From Ruania alba (GTDB lineage: Bacteria > Actinomycetota > Actinomycetes > Actinomycetales > Beutenbergiaceae), in contig NZ_FNTX01000001.1 of NCBI RefSeq assembly GCF_900105765.1, positions 310,001-374,000 on the forward strand: a stretch of 64,000 nt of DNA. Direction: 5' to 3'. A program made the translations under genes and the position numbers. The notes beneath the pieces were generated by a model. It worked only from the letters and a program-made list of their open reading frames with translations, was not told the DNA's origin and did no database searches. Of this stretch, positions 47,423 to 59,074 are shown piece after piece (the stretch's first letter is position 1; each line of letters starts with the position of its first letter).

Positions 47423-48961
<1,539 letters not shown>

Positions 48962-48968
48962 GCGGGGC

Positions 48969-50783
48969 TCAGCCCACCACGTCGTAGGTCTTCAGGCGCT
49001 TGCGGTCGGCGGCGCTCGCGGAGTTCTGCAGGGCGAGCAGCTCGGCGTAGATCCTGCCTGAGGCGGCCAGCTCGTCCGGGGTGCCGATCTCGTCGATGCG
49101 CCCGTCGCGCAGGGTGATGATGCGGTCTACCTCGGCGATCGTGGAGAGCCGGTGGGCGATGATCAGCGAGGTGCGCTCATGCATCAAGTTCTCCAGACCG
49201 GCCTGCACGAGCCGCTCGGACTTGGTGTCCAACGCGCTGGTGGCCTCGTCCAGCACCAGGATCGGCGCATCCTTCAGCATCGCCCGGGCGACTGCGATCC
49301 GCTGCTTCTGCCCGCCCGAGAGCTTCATGCCACGTTCCCCGATCACGGTGTCGTAGCCGCGGGGGAACTTGCGCACGAATTCATCCACGGCTGCCCGCCG
49401 CGCTACGTCCTCGATCTCGGCCCGGGTGGCGTCCGGCCGGCCGTAGGCGATGTTCTCAGCCACGGTGCCGGAGAAGAGTGACGGGTCCTGGAAGACCACA
49501 CCGATGCTGCGACGCAACGCCTCCACGTCGGCACCAGCGCCGGCCACCTCGATTGATCCGGAGCGTGTGTCGTACAGCCCCATCAGGAGGTTCATCAGGG
49601 TGGTCTTGCCGCCGCCGGACTCGCCCACGAAGGCGACCCGTTCACCTCGGCCCACCTCGAAGGACACCCCGGAGAGAACGTCGCCGTCGTTGTCGTACCC
49701 GAACCGGACGTCGGTGAAGCGAATCGTGGCACCGTCGCCGCCCGTCGAGGGAGCGGGGGACGGCTCCCGCGGTGGCGTTCCACCACCACCGATGCTCGCC
49801 TCGTCCAGCTCCATCACCTCGAAGTAGGACTTCGACCCGGCGATGGCCCGCTGCGCGGTGTCCACCACATAGCTCAGGCTGGTGACCGGCTGGCGCGCCA
49901 TCGCCATCAGCTGCACGAGCATCACCATGTCACCGGGGGAGAAGTGGCCCTGAACGGTGCGGACGAAGATCATCGCGTACAGCACGAAGAAGATCACGTT
50001 CAGCACCGCGCGCCGGATCACGTCCATCCGGTGCCAGTGCCGGGACTGCTCATCGGTGAGACCGATGGTGGCGTCGAAGTGCTCGGTGAAGTGGCGCAGC
50101 TCGCTGCGCTCGCGGGCGAAGGACTTCACCACCCGGATCTGCCCGATCACCTCGGTGAACCGGCCGGAAGCGATGTCCACGTGCTCGTTCTTGCGGCCTT
50201 CTAGGCGTTGCCACTTCGCTGACGTCAGGGCCGTCAACCACAGGTACAGCGGGTAGGCGATCAGCAGCAGCACCGCGAGCGGCCAGTAGTGCCAGGCGCT
50301 GATCACCAGCACCGCGATCGTGGTCATGATCAGCGTGACGAACATGTTCGACATCGACTTCATGAAGTTGGTGATCTCCGCGATCGACCGGTTCAGCCGG
50401 GCCACGATGGTGCCGGTGAGCTCATTGTCGAAGTAGCGCTGGGGCAGCCAGAGCAGCTTTTCGAAGTAGCGGCTGGACAGGATGGTGCGCATCCGCGCGC
50501 TCATCACGTCCCCCCAGTAGCCGCCGATGTTGCTGACCAGCGTGTCCACCAGCTCGGCGAGCAGCAACGCAGCAGCGAGCAGCAGCACGGTCCGGATCGT
50601 CGCCCCGAGCACGTCGTCACCGCCACCGGAGTCCAGGGCGTCCACGATCACGTCGGTGGCCCGCCCGGTGATGAACGGCACGGCCAGCCCGGCCCCCGTC
50701 ACTACAGCGGCGGCGAGCATGATGCCGACGTAGTACAGCCTCAGGGAGCGGGTGAACCGCAGGATGCGCAGCAGCGCGGACAT
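48969..50783 (-). CDS. ABC exporter, fused permease and ATPase
   Basis: 604 residues. Six membrane helices (about 15-310) are followed by an ATPase domain with Walker A VGESGGGKTTLM, signature LSGGQKQRIAVARAML, Walker B ILVLDEATSALD and H-loop AHRLST. This is an MsbA/LmrA-type half-transporter that should work as a homodimer; the substrate (drug or lipid) cannot be told. AGAGG precedes ATG 50783. Confidence 0.93.
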   Translation of the reverse strand: MSALLRILRFTRSLRLYYVGIMLAAAVVTGAGLAVPFITGRATDVIVDALDSGGGDDVLGATIRTVLLLAAALLLAELVDTLVSNIGGYWGDVMSARMRTILSSRYFEKLLWLPQRYFDNELTGTIVARLNRSIAEITNFMKSMSNMFVTLIMTTIAVLVISAWHYWPLAVLLLIAYPLYLWLTALTSAKWQRLEGRKNEHVDIASGRFTEVIGQIRVVKSFARERSELRHFTEHFDATIGLTDEQSRHWHRMDVIRRAVLNVIFFVLYAMIFVRTVQGHFSPGDMVMLVQLMAMARQPVTSLSYVVDTAQRAIAGSKSYFEVMELDEASIGGGGTPPREPSPAPSTGGDGATIRFTDVRFGYDNDGDVLSGVSFEVGRGERVAFVGESGGGKTTLMNLLMGLYDTRSGSIEVAGAGADVEALRRSIGVVFQDPSLFSGTVAENIAYGRPDATRAEIEDVARRAAVDEFVRKFPRGYDTVIGERGMKLSGGQKQRIAVARAMLKDAPILVLDEATSALDTKSERLVQAGLENLMHERTSLIIAHRLSTIAEVDRIITLRDGRIDEIGTPDELAASGRIYAELLALQNSASAADRKRLKTYDVVG

Positions 50784-50919
50784 GGGAGCAACCTCTTTCG
50801 AACGGTGGATCTCACTTCATGCAACGCGTGTGCAGCGAAGTGATTCCGCCATCGCGTCCGGGTGGCGGGATCGTGGTGTGACGTGGCACACCATCGGGGA
50901 GGGTGCGGTACTGCGGGGC

Positions 50920-51666
50920 TCAGGCCGGGATGGGTCCCGGCCGTGCCCTCCCGGGCACGTTCTCGGCGGTAGGTAGCGGCCACTCGATGCTGGTGCCGGG
51001 GTCCACGCCCTGCCTCGAGCGTTCGGCGTTGCGTCGCTCCGCCCACCGCTGGTGCTGATCGGTCTGCCACTCGTGCAATTCCCCGAGGGAGCGTTCCACC
51101 AGGTCCGGGTGCTCGCGGACCTGCGCGGCGAGCACGTCCAGGGTCGCCTCCACGTCCACGTCGGCGGTGTGCAGTCGGCCGGACTCCTGCACGCCGTAGT
51201 ACCCGCACAGGTCGACCAGTCGACGCGCGCCCGGTCGAGAGTGCTCAAGCCCGCGATCCAGCAGCAGCGGATCCAGCACCGGGGCGAGCGGACGGCCGAG
51301 TCGTTCGCCGATGGTGGGCAGACCGTGCCGTTCCAGCTCGCGCTCGATGATGGTGAGGTCGAAGGCGGCGTTGAAGGCGACCACAGGAACCCGGAACCGG
51401 AACGCCGTCGTCAGTTCGTCCGCGATCTCGGCCAGGGCCCGGCGGGGTGCCATCCCGTGCTTGCGGGCATAGGAGGTACTGATGCCATGGATGGCGGACG
51501 CCTGCTCCGGGATCTCCACACCGGGATCGATCAGCCAGGTGCGCTGCTGGGTGCCGTTCGCCCCACGGCCCACCAAGGCCGCCGTGACGATCCGGTCCCG
51601 GAACGGGTTCACGCCGGTGGTCTCGGTGTCGAAACCGAGCAGTGGCCCATCGAGCCATGTCGTCAT
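50920..51666 (-). CDS. DEDDh-type 3'-5' exonuclease
   Basis: 248 residues with the DnaQ-fold motifs in order: GFDTETTGVNPFRDRIV (ExoI), VVAFNAAFDLTIIERELE (ExoII) and HTADVDVEATLDVL (ExoIII, with the DEDDh His). The stand-alone form resembles the actinobacterial exonucleases annotated as epsilon-like proteins. The C-terminal ~60 residues are a non-catalytic extension. GGAGATG precedes ATG 51666. It runs behind the ABC exporter on the same strand, separated by 136 bases. Confidence 0.9.
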   Translation of the reverse strand: MTTWLDGPLLGFDTETTGVNPFRDRIVTAALVGRGANGTQQRTWLIDPGVEIPEQASAIHGISTSYARKHGMAPRRALAEIADELTTAFRFRVPVVAFNAAFDLTIIERELERHGLPTIGERLGRPLAPVLDPLLLDRGLEHSRPGARRLVDLCGYYGVQESGRLHTADVDVEATLDVLAAQVREHPDLVERSLGELHEWQTDQHQRWAERRNAERSRQGVDPGTSIEWPLPTAENVPGRARPGPIPA

Positions 51667-51802
51667 CTCGCGCTCATCTCCAGAAACCTCCCGAACGTGG
51701 TGCCTACGCAACCACACGGCACTGACACCGACGATGGGCACACGCCGGGCCCACCATGGTCAGCCGGTGAGCAGATCGCTGCGGGAGACGATGGCGCCCT
51801 GC

Positions 51803-52519
51803 TCATCGGGAAGTGGCGGGCATCCCCGTCTCGGTGTCGCGGTCAGTGATGCAGTAGCGCGACCCGGCTGGGTCGACGAGCACGGTCCACCACTGGTGAA
51901 CGCCCTCGACGCGTGCACCGAGCGCCTCGTGGCGTCGGCTCTCGGCCGCACGGTCGTCGGTGGCGAGATCCACGTGCGCCGTCACGCGAGGGCGGTCGTC
52001 GAGCACGCGCTGCAACAGCACCCGGATCGGCTGACCCTGGGGGCGGACCAGGGATCGGAAGTCCGTGTGCACGGTCGACCCGTGAAGCGCCCAGCCGGTC
52101 AGCTCGCTCCAGAAGGCGCACTCGTCGTCGTAGTGGCGCGCGGGGATGTCGAGGCAGATCTGATCGACGATCGACCGGTGGCCGCCTGGCCACACCGAGG
52201 CGGCCGGGCGTCGGGACTCGGGTCCGGGAACGACGCAGTAGGCCATGCCGCCGGGAGAGCGGCGCACGTCGAACTCACGGCCCGGCAGGTGCACGTCGAG
52301 GTGAACGCCGCTCGGGCGGTGCTGCAGGCGCTGCACCCGGAGGAACGGGTCGCCGTCGGCAGGGAGCAAGGTGGCGAACTCGTCGTGCTCGCCGCGAGGT
52401 GGAGACAGGTCAGATCCGGTGACGTGCTGCCAGAACTGCACCCCCACGTCGAAGCGGGCGGGGTCGAAATCGAGGAAGACGGTCAGCCAGGTCGGGGCCA
52501 CGAGGCCACCGTAATTCAC
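51803..52519 (-). CDS. VOC-fold protein, two glyoxalase-like domains
   Basis: 238 residues made of two similar halves: WLTVFLDFDPARFDVGVQFWQHVTG with HLDVHLPG, then QICLDIPARHYDDECAFWSELTGW with TAHVDLATDD and the closing WTVLVDPAGSRYCIT. Such tandem betaalphabetabetabeta modules are found in bleomycin-resistance and glyoxalase-type proteins. Ligand unknown. The start is GTG 52519, divergent from guaB3; GTG 52501 is an alternative. Confidence 0.82.
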   Translation of the reverse strand: MNYGGLVAPTWLTVFLDFDPARFDVGVQFWQHVTGSDLSPPRGEHDEFATLLPADGDPFLRVQRLQHRPSGVHLDVHLPGREFDVRRSPGGMAYCVVPGPESRRPAASVWPGGHRSIVDQICLDIPARHYDDECAFWSELTGWALHGSTVHTDFRSLVRPQGQPIRVLLQRVLDDRPRVTAHVDLATDDRAAESRRHEALGARVEGVHQWWTVLVDPAGSRYCITDRDTETGMPATSR

Positions 52520-52557
52520 TCGCCCTGAAAGGGCGCGGCACCGGGGCGTGCAGCCGG

Positions 52558-52563
52558 TAGCCT
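52558..52563 (+). promoter_or_regulatory. -10 box for a leaderless guaB3 mRNA
   Basis: TAGCCT, 7 bases, then GTG 52571, with no ribosome-binding site. It is the same layout as at guaB. Confidence 0.5.
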
Positions 52564-52570
52564 GTGGGGC

Positions 52571-53695
52571 GTGAGCAACGAGATCGAGATCGGCCGAGGC
52601 AAGCGAGGCCGCCGCGCGTACTCCTTCGACGACATCGCCGTGGTGCCCTCGCGGCGTACCCGGGATCCGGAGGAAGTGTCCATCGCATGGCAGATCGACG
52701 CCTACCAGGTGGAGCTGCCGGTGCTGGCCGCGCCGATGGATTCGGTGATGAGCCCGGAGACCGCGATCCAGCTCGGCGAGCTGGGCGGAATCGGCGTACT
52801 CGACCTCGAGGGCCTGTGGACCCGGTACGAGAACCCCACCGCGCTGCTGGCCGAGATCGCCGAACTCCCTCCCGAGGGTGCGACGGCGCGGATGCAGGAG
52901 ATCTACGCGGCGCCGATCATGCCGGAGCTGATCACCGCCCGGCTGCAGGAGATCCGTGCGGCCGGGGTGACCGTCGCGGGAGCACTCTCTCCGCAGCGCA
53001 CCCAGGAGCACTGGCGCACCGTGGTGGACGCCGGGGTGGACCTGTTCGTGATCCGCGGCACCACGGTCTCGGCCGAGCACGTCTCCGGCCATGCCGAACC
53101 GCTGAACCTCAAGCGGTTCATCTATGAGCTCGACGTCCCGGTGATCGTGGGCGGGGCCGCCACCTACACCGCAGCCCTGCACCTGATGCGCACTGGTGCC
53201 GCCGGAGTACTCGTCGGATTCGGCGGAGGTGCCGCGCACACCACCCGGCAGACCCTGGGCATCCACGCCCCGCTGGCCAGCGCCGTCGCCGATGTGGCGG
53301 CCGCGCGGCGGGACTACCTGGATGAGTCCGGCGGCCGGTACGTGCACGTGATCGCCGACGGCGGTGTGGGCCGCAGCGGCGACCTGGTGAAGGCGATCGG
53401 ATGCGGGGCCGACGCCGTGATGCTCGGTGCCGCGCTCGCCCGCGCGAGCGAGGCCCCCGGCAAGGGCTGGCACTGGGGGCCCGAAGCGCACCATCCGCAG
53501 CTGCCGCGCGGTGAGCGGGTGCACGTGGGAAGCGTCGGGAGCCTCGAGGAGATCCTGCTCGGGCCCGGCAACCGCGCCGACGGGACGCTGAACATGTTCG
53601 GTGCGCTCCGCCGTGCCATGGCCACCACCGGATACTCCGACCTCAAGGAGTTCCAGCGTGTGGAGGTCGTGGTCTCGCCGTACACACCCCGGTGA
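52571..53695 (+). CDS. guaB3: GuaB3-family IMP-dehydrogenase-related protein lacking the catalytic Cys
   Basis: 374 residues: the (beta/alpha)8 barrel of the IMPDH/GMPR family without CBS domains. YSFDDIAVVPSRRTRDP, PVLAAPMDSVMSP, VIADGGVGRSGDLVKAIGCGADAVMLG and GKGWHWGPEAHHP mark the actinobacterial GuaB3 branch. The catalytic loop reads GGGAAHTTR, so His223 stands where IMPDH and GMPR have their nucleophilic Cys (compare Cys324 in the guaB product). Canonical chemistry is therefore unlikely, and the actinobacterial function is unsettled. It overlaps the next gene by 4 bases. Confidence 0.92.
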   Translation: MSNEIEIGRGKRGRRAYSFDDIAVVPSRRTRDPEEVSIAWQIDAYQVELPVLAAPMDSVMSPETAIQLGELGGIGVLDLEGLWTRYENPTALLAEIAELPPEGATARMQEIYAAPIMPELITARLQEIRAAGVTVAGALSPQRTQEHWRTVVDAGVDLFVIRGTTVSAEHVSGHAEPLNLKRFIYELDVPVIVGGAATYTAALHLMRTGAAGVLVGFGGGAAHTTRQTLGIHAPLASAVADVAAARRDYLDESGGRYVHVIADGGVGRSGDLVKAIGCGADAVMLGAALARASEAPGKGWHWGPEAHHPQLPRGERVHVGSVGSLEEILLGPGNRADGTLNMFGALRRAMATTGYSDLKEFQRVEVVVSPYTPR

Positions 53696-54108
53696 CCACA
53701 GCGGCACGAGAGGCACACGCCGAGGACGCCTCCGCCGTCGTCGGCCTGTGGCACGCCGCCGGCCTGACCCGGCCGTGGAACAACCCCGAGGCGGACTTCG
53801 CCACGGCCCTGGCCACGCCGAGTTCCACGGTGCTGGTGCTGCACGACGGCGCAGGTCACCTGTGCGGGACCGTGCTCGCCGGGTATGAGGGCCACCGCGG
53901 GTGGATCTACTACCTCGCCGTGGCGCCGGACCGGCAGCGGGAGGGGCATGGCCGCCGCCTTGTGGTGGCCGCGGAGGCATGGCTCGCCTCGCATGGAGCG
54001 CCGAAGGTGAACCTCATGGTGCGCGAGGGAAACCCCGCGGGAGAGTTCTACGCCTCACTCGGCTACGAGGCGCAGGACGTCACCGTGTGGGGGCGCTGGC
54101 TGGGTTAG
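53692..54108 (+). CDS. GNAT-family N-acetyltransferase
   Basis: 138 residues, YpeA-like: AREAHAEDASAVVGLWHAAGLTRPWNNP, acetyl-CoA loop VAPDRQREGHGRRLV, VNLMVREGNPAGEFYASLGYE. Substrate unknown. GTG 53692 overlaps the guaB3 stop (GTGA), so translation is coupled. Its stop shares bases with that of the convergent DUF1304 gene (TTAG at 54105-54108). Confidence 0.9.
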   Translation: MTTAAREAHAEDASAVVGLWHAAGLTRPWNNPEADFATALATPSSTVLVLHDGAGHLCGTVLAGYEGHRGWIYYLAVAPDRQREGHGRRLVVAAEAWLASHGAPKVNLMVREGNPAGEFYASLGYEAQDVTVWGRWLG

Positions 54109-54500
54109 TTCATCAGCAGCACGACCGTGAGGAGGGTGAGCGCGAGCGCTGGTGCTGTGCCCTGGACAACTGCCGCACGAGCCATCGCCCGGTTCTTCGT
54201 CACCAGCACCACGGCAGCCAGGAGCATCGATCCGGCACCCGCGTAGATCAGGGCAGGTCCCGCTCCTGCCGGGCCGGTGCTCGCGGCCATGAGCACCACA
54301 CCGACCGTGGTGACCAGTGCCAGGAACAAGTTGTAGAAGCCCTGGTTGTAGGCGAGTTCCTGGGTGGCTCGGGCTTGCTCCCGGGTGGTTCCGAACGTGG
54401 CTCGCCCGCGCGGGGTGTTCCACGCGAGCGCCTCCAGCGCGAAGATGTACACGTGCAGCAGCGCCGCGAGGGCGGCGAGCACGAGGGCGACGGTCAGCAT
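54105..54500 (-). CDS. DUF1304 membrane protein
   Basis: 131 residues with four predicted membrane helices. The family core is LHVYIFALEALAWNTPRGRATFGTT, followed by ELAYNQGFYNLFLALV. Function unknown. ATG 54500 with AGGA upstream gives the expected start; the longer frame is excluded. It is convergent with the GNAT gene and divergent from the LuxR gene. Confidence 0.88.
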   Translation of the reverse strand: MLTVALVLAALAALLHVYIFALEALAWNTPRGRATFGTTREQARATQELAYNQGFYNLFLALVTTVGVVLMAASTGPAGAGPALIYAGAGSMLLAAVVLVTKNRAMARAAVVQGTAPALALTLLTVVLLMN

Positions 54501-54611
54501 GAGTCGTCCTGATGATCGGTGTCCGAGGGTTCGGACGGGTGGCCCACGGTACCGCTGCGGGCGGTGGGCCGTCCGGCGACCGGTCGACGAGAGACCTGCC
54601 GGCGACGGGAG

Positions 54612-54644
54612 TACGCTCGATGCACCCGCTGACCGGTGCGGAGG
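54612..54644 (+). promoter_or_regulatory. promoter and ribosome-binding site that set the start of the LuxR gene
   Basis: TACGCT (54612-54617) is a -10 candidate. GGAGG (54640-54644) stands 5 bases before GTG 54650. The ATG at 54620 is too close to the -10 to be translated from this promoter, so GTG 54650 is preferred. Confidence 0.5.
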
Positions 54645-54649
54645 CGACC

Positions 54650-56305
54650 GTGACGGACGACCCACCCACTCGATGCCAGGGCCTGCTCGATGCGGGACGA
54701 TTCCAGGAGGCTCGCGACGCCTTCGAAGAGATCCTCGCCGGCGGCCCGGATGCGATCGCCCTGGAGGGACTGGCCACGGCGTGCCGCGTGCTTGACGACA
54801 TCCCCGCCACCAGGGGCGCTCTGGAACGGGCCTACCGGTGCAGGCGTGCCGAGGGGCACGCCGGGGCGGCCGCCGTGGATGCGCTCACCTTGGCCGATGT
54901 GACGCTCGAGCACTCCGGAACCCTCTCGGTGGCCCGGGGCTGGCTCTCCCGGGCCGACCAGCTGATCGCGGGACTTCCCGAGGAGTCCGCGCACGTGCGG
55001 CTCGCGGGGATGCAGGCCTATGTCGCCCTCGCCTACGACAAGGACCCCGCCGGCGCTCGCGGCCACGCCGTCGCCGCGGTGCAGGTCGCCGAGCGGCTCG
55101 GCGCGCAGGAGGACATCCTGGTGGGCCAGGCGTATCTCGGCCTCATCGACGTGATGCTGGGCGACCTGGACGGCGGGATGCGGAAGCTCGAGTGCGTCGC
55201 GACCGCGGCCGCCGCGGGGGAACTGTCGGTGACCGATGCCTTCGACACCTACTGTCTGTTGCTGACGGCGTGCGAACGTATCCGCGACGCCGGGCGGGTG
55301 GTGCAGTGGGCCGAACGGGTGATGGCCGTGGCCGAAGCCGGTGGGGACACCTTCGGTGCCTTCGCCCGCACCCAGTACGCCGGGGCGATGCTGCTGGCCG
55401 GCCGGTGGGTGGAGGCGGAGGCCGCGCTGGAGCAGACGGTGCGGGACGGGCAGCGGCGTCCGCTTACCGTGGCGATGAGCCTCATCACCCGGGCCAGGTT
55501 GCGGCTCCGCCAGGGTCGCGCCGATGAGGCCGACCGTGATCTCTCGGTCGCGGAGCGGGAACCGTACCGGCGAGCGGTCCGGCACCTGGTGCTGGTGGGC
55601 CGCGCCGCTCATGAGCTGGCCCGCGGTGAAGCAGAATCCGCCGCCGACCTGGCCGAGCGCTATCTGCGGATGGTCTCGCCGGAGGACGTGATCGAGCGGG
55701 TCGATGGTCTCGAGGTACTGGTGCGGGCCCGGCTCGCCCTCGGGGACCTGGAACGGGCCGACCAGGCGGTCGAGGAGCTCACCAGCACGGCGCAGCGCGT
55801 GCCGACAGCTGGGATCCGTGGGACCGCCGGACTGTGCCGGGCGCGCGTCGCTGGGGAGCGGGAAGGCCCCGAGGCCGCCGTGCCGCTCCTCGAGCAGGCG
55901 GTGGACGACCTCGACGAGTCGGGCCTCGCGTTCGAGACCATCGAGGCACGGATCGCCCTGGCCGAAGCGCTGTGCGGGTGCGGGCACTCCGGGAGCGCAC
56001 GCCGGGAGGCTGCGCAGGCACGGGCCGCTGCGGAGGAGCTGGGGGCCGGTGGGGTCGTGGCGCTTGCCGCCCAGATCGAGGCCACCTTGCGTCCCGCCGA
56101 CGGCGGAGCCCTCACCTCCCGGGAGGTCCAGGTGCTGCGCCTGGCGGCGCAGGGACTGACGAACGGGGAGATCGCCGAACGCCTGGTGCTGTCGGTGCGC
56201 ACCGTGGAGCGGCACCTGTCGAACATCTACCTCGCCGTGGGGGCGACCGGGTCGGCCGCTCGCTCGGTCGCCATCGCCTACGCGCACCGGACGCACCTGA
56301 TCTGA
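54650..56305 (+). CDS. TPR-type regulator with LuxR HTH
   Basis: 551 residues from GTG 54650. It is almost all helical repeats (TPR-like: CQGLLDAGRFQEARDAFEEIL, LAYDKDPAGARGHAVAAVQVAERLG). The C-terminal LuxR HTH is LTSREVQVLRLAAQGLTNGEIAERLVLSVRTVERHLSNIY. There is no ATPase domain. The next gene, 215 bases on, is a methyltransferase and may be its target. A start at ATG 54620 would add 10 residues. Confidence 0.85.
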   Translation: MTDDPPTRCQGLLDAGRFQEARDAFEEILAGGPDAIALEGLATACRVLDDIPATRGALERAYRCRRAEGHAGAAAVDALTLADVTLEHSGTLSVARGWLSRADQLIAGLPEESAHVRLAGMQAYVALAYDKDPAGARGHAVAAVQVAERLGAQEDILVGQAYLGLIDVMLGDLDGGMRKLECVATAAAAGELSVTDAFDTYCLLLTACERIRDAGRVVQWAERVMAVAEAGGDTFGAFARTQYAGAMLLAGRWVEAEAALEQTVRDGQRRPLTVAMSLITRARLRLRQGRADEADRDLSVAEREPYRRAVRHLVLVGRAAHELARGEAESAADLAERYLRMVSPEDVIERVDGLEVLVRARLALGDLERADQAVEELTSTAQRVPTAGIRGTAGLCRARVAGEREGPEAAVPLLEQAVDDLDESGLAFETIEARIALAEALCGCGHSGSARREAAQARAAAEELGAGGVVALAAQIEATLRPADGGALTSREVQVLRLAAQGLTNGEIAERLVLSVRTVERHLSNIYLAVGATGSAARSVAIAYAHRTHLI

Positions 56306-56520
56306 CCCACGAGACAGGTCCGACGCCGGATTCCTGGGAACGTCCGGTGGTGCCGGCTGCCCTGGGAGGTGGGGCAGACGCTGGCAACCCGGGTACCGCC
56401 GACCCGTGTCGGGGTGCCTACGTGTGCTGCCGGGGATAGTACGTGTGCGGACGGTATCGCCGACGTCCGGGAGCGAGAAGCCTTGGTCTCACCCACACCC
56501 CCTGCAGACCGGAGGTCATC

Positions 56521-57597
56521 ATGTCCGCGCAAGCCACCGCCGTCGGGACGGTTGAACGAGCTGAGGCGTTCGCTGAACGCATCCTCGGCGGCCTCGACGA
56601 TGCCGCCCTCGTGCTGCTGATCAGCCTCGGGCACCGCACCGGGCTGCTCGACACGCTCGCCGCTCTCGATGCCCCCGCCACCAGCACCCAGGTGGCCCGT
56701 GCGGCCGCCCTCGACGAACGGTACGTGCGGGAGTGGCTCGGCGGCATGGTGGTCGGCGGGGTCGTCACCTTCGACCCGGACGACCGTACGTACCGGTTGC
56801 CTGCCGAGCACGCCGCCTGCCTCACCACCGGTGCCGGTGTGGACGACCTCTCCCTGTTCACCCGGTACGTGAGCCTGATGGGCACCATCGAGCCGGAGAT
56901 CGCCCGGGTGTTCCGCGAGGGCGGAGGCGTCGGCTACGAGGCGTACGACACCTTCCAGGAGCTGCAGCGGGACGAGACCGCCCGTGTCTACGACGTTGCC
57001 CTGGTCTCCGACATCCTCCCGCTCGCCGACACCCTCGTGCCCAGGCTGGAGGCCGGAGCCCGGGTGCTCGACGTGGGTACCGGCGCCGGGCACGCGGTGA
57101 ACGTGATGGCGAGGGCGTTCCCGAACAGCCGGTTCACCGGGCTGGACATCTCCACCGAAGGCATCGGGTTGGCCCGGGCCGAGGCCGAGCAGTGGGGGCT
57201 GGAGAATGCCACCTTCGAACTCGGCGACGCCGCCGAGCTCACCGGTTCCTACGACGTGGTCACCGCCTTCGACACGATCCACGACCAGGCGCGGCCGGCC
57301 GACGTGCTCGCCGGGGTGCGAGGCGTGCTCAACGACGATGGCGTGTTCCTGATGGGGGACATCGATCTCTCCTCCCGGCTGGAGGAGAACGTCGGTGCAC
57401 CGATGGCGCCGCTGGCGTTCGCCTTCTCGGTGTTCCACTGCATGACGGTCTCGCTCGCCTACGGTGGCGCCGGACTGGGGACTGCCTGGGGTCGGCAGCG
57501 TGCCCAGGAGATGCTCACCGACGCCGGATTCGGGCTCGTCGAGGTGACCAAGCTGGAAGACGATCCGCTGAACGTGTACTTCGTGGCGCGACCCTGA
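56521..57597 (+). CDS. SAM-dependent methyltransferase, Rv2258c-like
   Basis: 358 residues. The N-terminal ~90 form a winged-helix dimerisation domain ([41 protein letters not shown]). Then comes a class I fold with [37 protein letters not shown] and [14 protein letters not shown]. The layout matches Mycobacterium Rv2258c, whose natural substrate is not established; a small molecule is likely. GGAGG precedes ATG 56521. Confidence 0.87.
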   Translation: MSAQATAVGTVERAEAFAERILGGLDDAALVLLISLGHRTGLLDTLAALDAPATSTQVARAAALDERYVREWLGGMVVGGVVTFDPDDRTYRLPAEHAACLTTGAGVDDLSLFTRYVSLMGTIEPEIARVFREGGGVGYEAYDTFQELQRDETARVYDVALVSDILPLADTLVPRLEAGARVLDVGTGAGHAVNVMARAFPNSRFTGLDISTEGIGLARAEAEQWGLENATFELGDAAELTGSYDVVTAFDTIHDQARPADVLAGVRGVLNDDGVFLMGDIDLSSRLEENVGAPMAPLAFAFSVFHCMTVSLAYGGAGLGTAWGRQRAQEMLTDAGFGLVEVTKLEDDPLNVYFVARP

Positions 57598-57682
57598 GGA
57601 GCGCTCTGCTCCGGCGTGCTCATGTCGCTCGAACCGGTGGAATACTGGCGCGTGGCAGCGACCGCCCGACGACGGAGCAGTG

Positions 57683-59074
57683 ATGACGCAGGAGATCGAG
57701 TACCGCATCGAGCACGACACGATGGGTGAGGTGAAGGTCCCGAAGAACGCCACCTATCGGGCGCAGACCCAGCGAGCGGTGGAGAACTTCCAGATCTCCG
57801 GCAGCGGGATCTCCCGCCACCACATCGCCGCGCTCGCGCACATCAAGCGTGCCGCGGCGCAGGCGAACGCCGAGCTGGGGGTGCTGGATGAGGCTCGCGC
57901 GCAGGCGATCGGCGCCGCCGCGGACCGCGTGATCGCCGGTGAGTTCGACCACGACTTCCCGATCGATGTCTTCCAGACCGGCTCGGGCACCTCCTCGAAC
58001 ATGAACACCAACGAGGTGATCGCCACCCTCGCCAGCACCGAGGCGCTGGACGTGCACCCGAACGACCACGTGAATGCCTCGCAGTCCTCCAACGACACTT
58101 TCCCCGCTTCGATCCACATCGCCGCCACCCAGGCCGTGATCGAGGAGCTGCTGCCCGGGCTGGACACACTGGCCCGATCGCTGGAGGCGAAGTCCGACGA
58201 GTTCGCTGCCGTGGTCAAGTCCGGCCGCACGCACCTGATGGACGCCACGCCGGTGACGCTCGGTCAGGAGTTCGGCGGGTACGCCCAGCAGATCCGCAAC
58301 GGGATCGACCGGGTGAACGCCGCGCTGCCGCGGCTGGCTGAGCTGCCGCTGGGCGGGACCGCGGTGGGCACCGGGATCAACACCCCGCCCGGGTTCGCCC
58401 CCCGGGTGATCGAGCTGATCGCCGAGCGCACCGGGCTGCCGCTGACCGAGGCGCCGAACCACTTCGAGGCCCAAGGGGCGCAGGACTCTCTGGTGGAGAC
58501 CTCCGGTCAGCTGCGCACGATCGCGGTCTCGTTGGTGAAGATCTGCAACGACATCCGTTGGATGGGTTCCGGCCCGCGCACCGGTCTCGGCGAGATCGCC
58601 CTGCCCGACCTGCAGCCGGGTTCGTCGATCATGCCCGGCAAGGTGAACCCGGTGATCCCAGAGGCCACCCTGATGGTCTCCGCCCAGGTGATCGGCAACG
58701 ATGCTGCGGTCGCGTTCGCCGGAGCCTCCGGTTCGTTCGAGCTGAACGTGATGCTGCCGGTGCTCGCCCGGAACAGCCTGGAGTCGATCACTCTGCTCGC
58801 GAACGCCTCGACCCATCTGGCTACCAAGTGCGTGGACGGGATCACCGCCAACACCGAGCGCGCGCTCCAGCTGGCCGAGTCCTCACCCTCGATCGTCACC
58901 CCGCTGAACCGGCACATCGGGTACGAGGCGGCCGCGAAGATCGCCAAGCACTCGGTGGCCGAGGGCATCACGATCCGGCAGGCCGTCGAGGACCTCGGGT
59001 ACGTCGAGCGGGGCGAGATCACCACCGAGGTGCTCGATCAGGCGCTCGACGTCTCCACGATGACGCACCCCTGA
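57683..59074 (+). CDS. fumC: fumarate hydratase, class II
   Basis: 463 residues: [72 protein letters not shown] and the signature [11 protein letters not shown] with the catalytic Ser. It interconverts fumarate and malate in the citric acid cycle. ATG 57683 has GGAG at 6 bases; GTG 57680 is the alternative. Its last 192 bases lie opposite the 3' end of the wecB frame. Confidence 0.97.
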   Translation: MTQEIEYRIEHDTMGEVKVPKNATYRAQTQRAVENFQISGSGISRHHIAALAHIKRAAAQANAELGVLDEARAQAIGAAADRVIAGEFDHDFPIDVFQTGSGTSSNMNTNEVIATLASTEALDVHPNDHVNASQSSNDTFPASIHIAATQAVIEELLPGLDTLARSLEAKSDEFAAVVKSGRTHLMDATPVTLGQEFGGYAQQIRNGIDRVNAALPRLAELPLGGTAVGTGINTPPGFAPRVIELIAERTGLPLTEAPNHFEAQGAQDSLVETSGQLRTIAVSLVKICNDIRWMGSGPRTGLGEIALPDLQPGSSIMPGKVNPVIPEATLMVSAQVIGNDAAVAFAGASGSFELNVMLPVLARNSLESITLLANASTHLATKCVDGITANTERALQLAESSPSIVTPLNRHIGYEAAAKIAKHSVAEGITIRQAVEDLGYVERGEITTEVLDQALDVSTMTHP

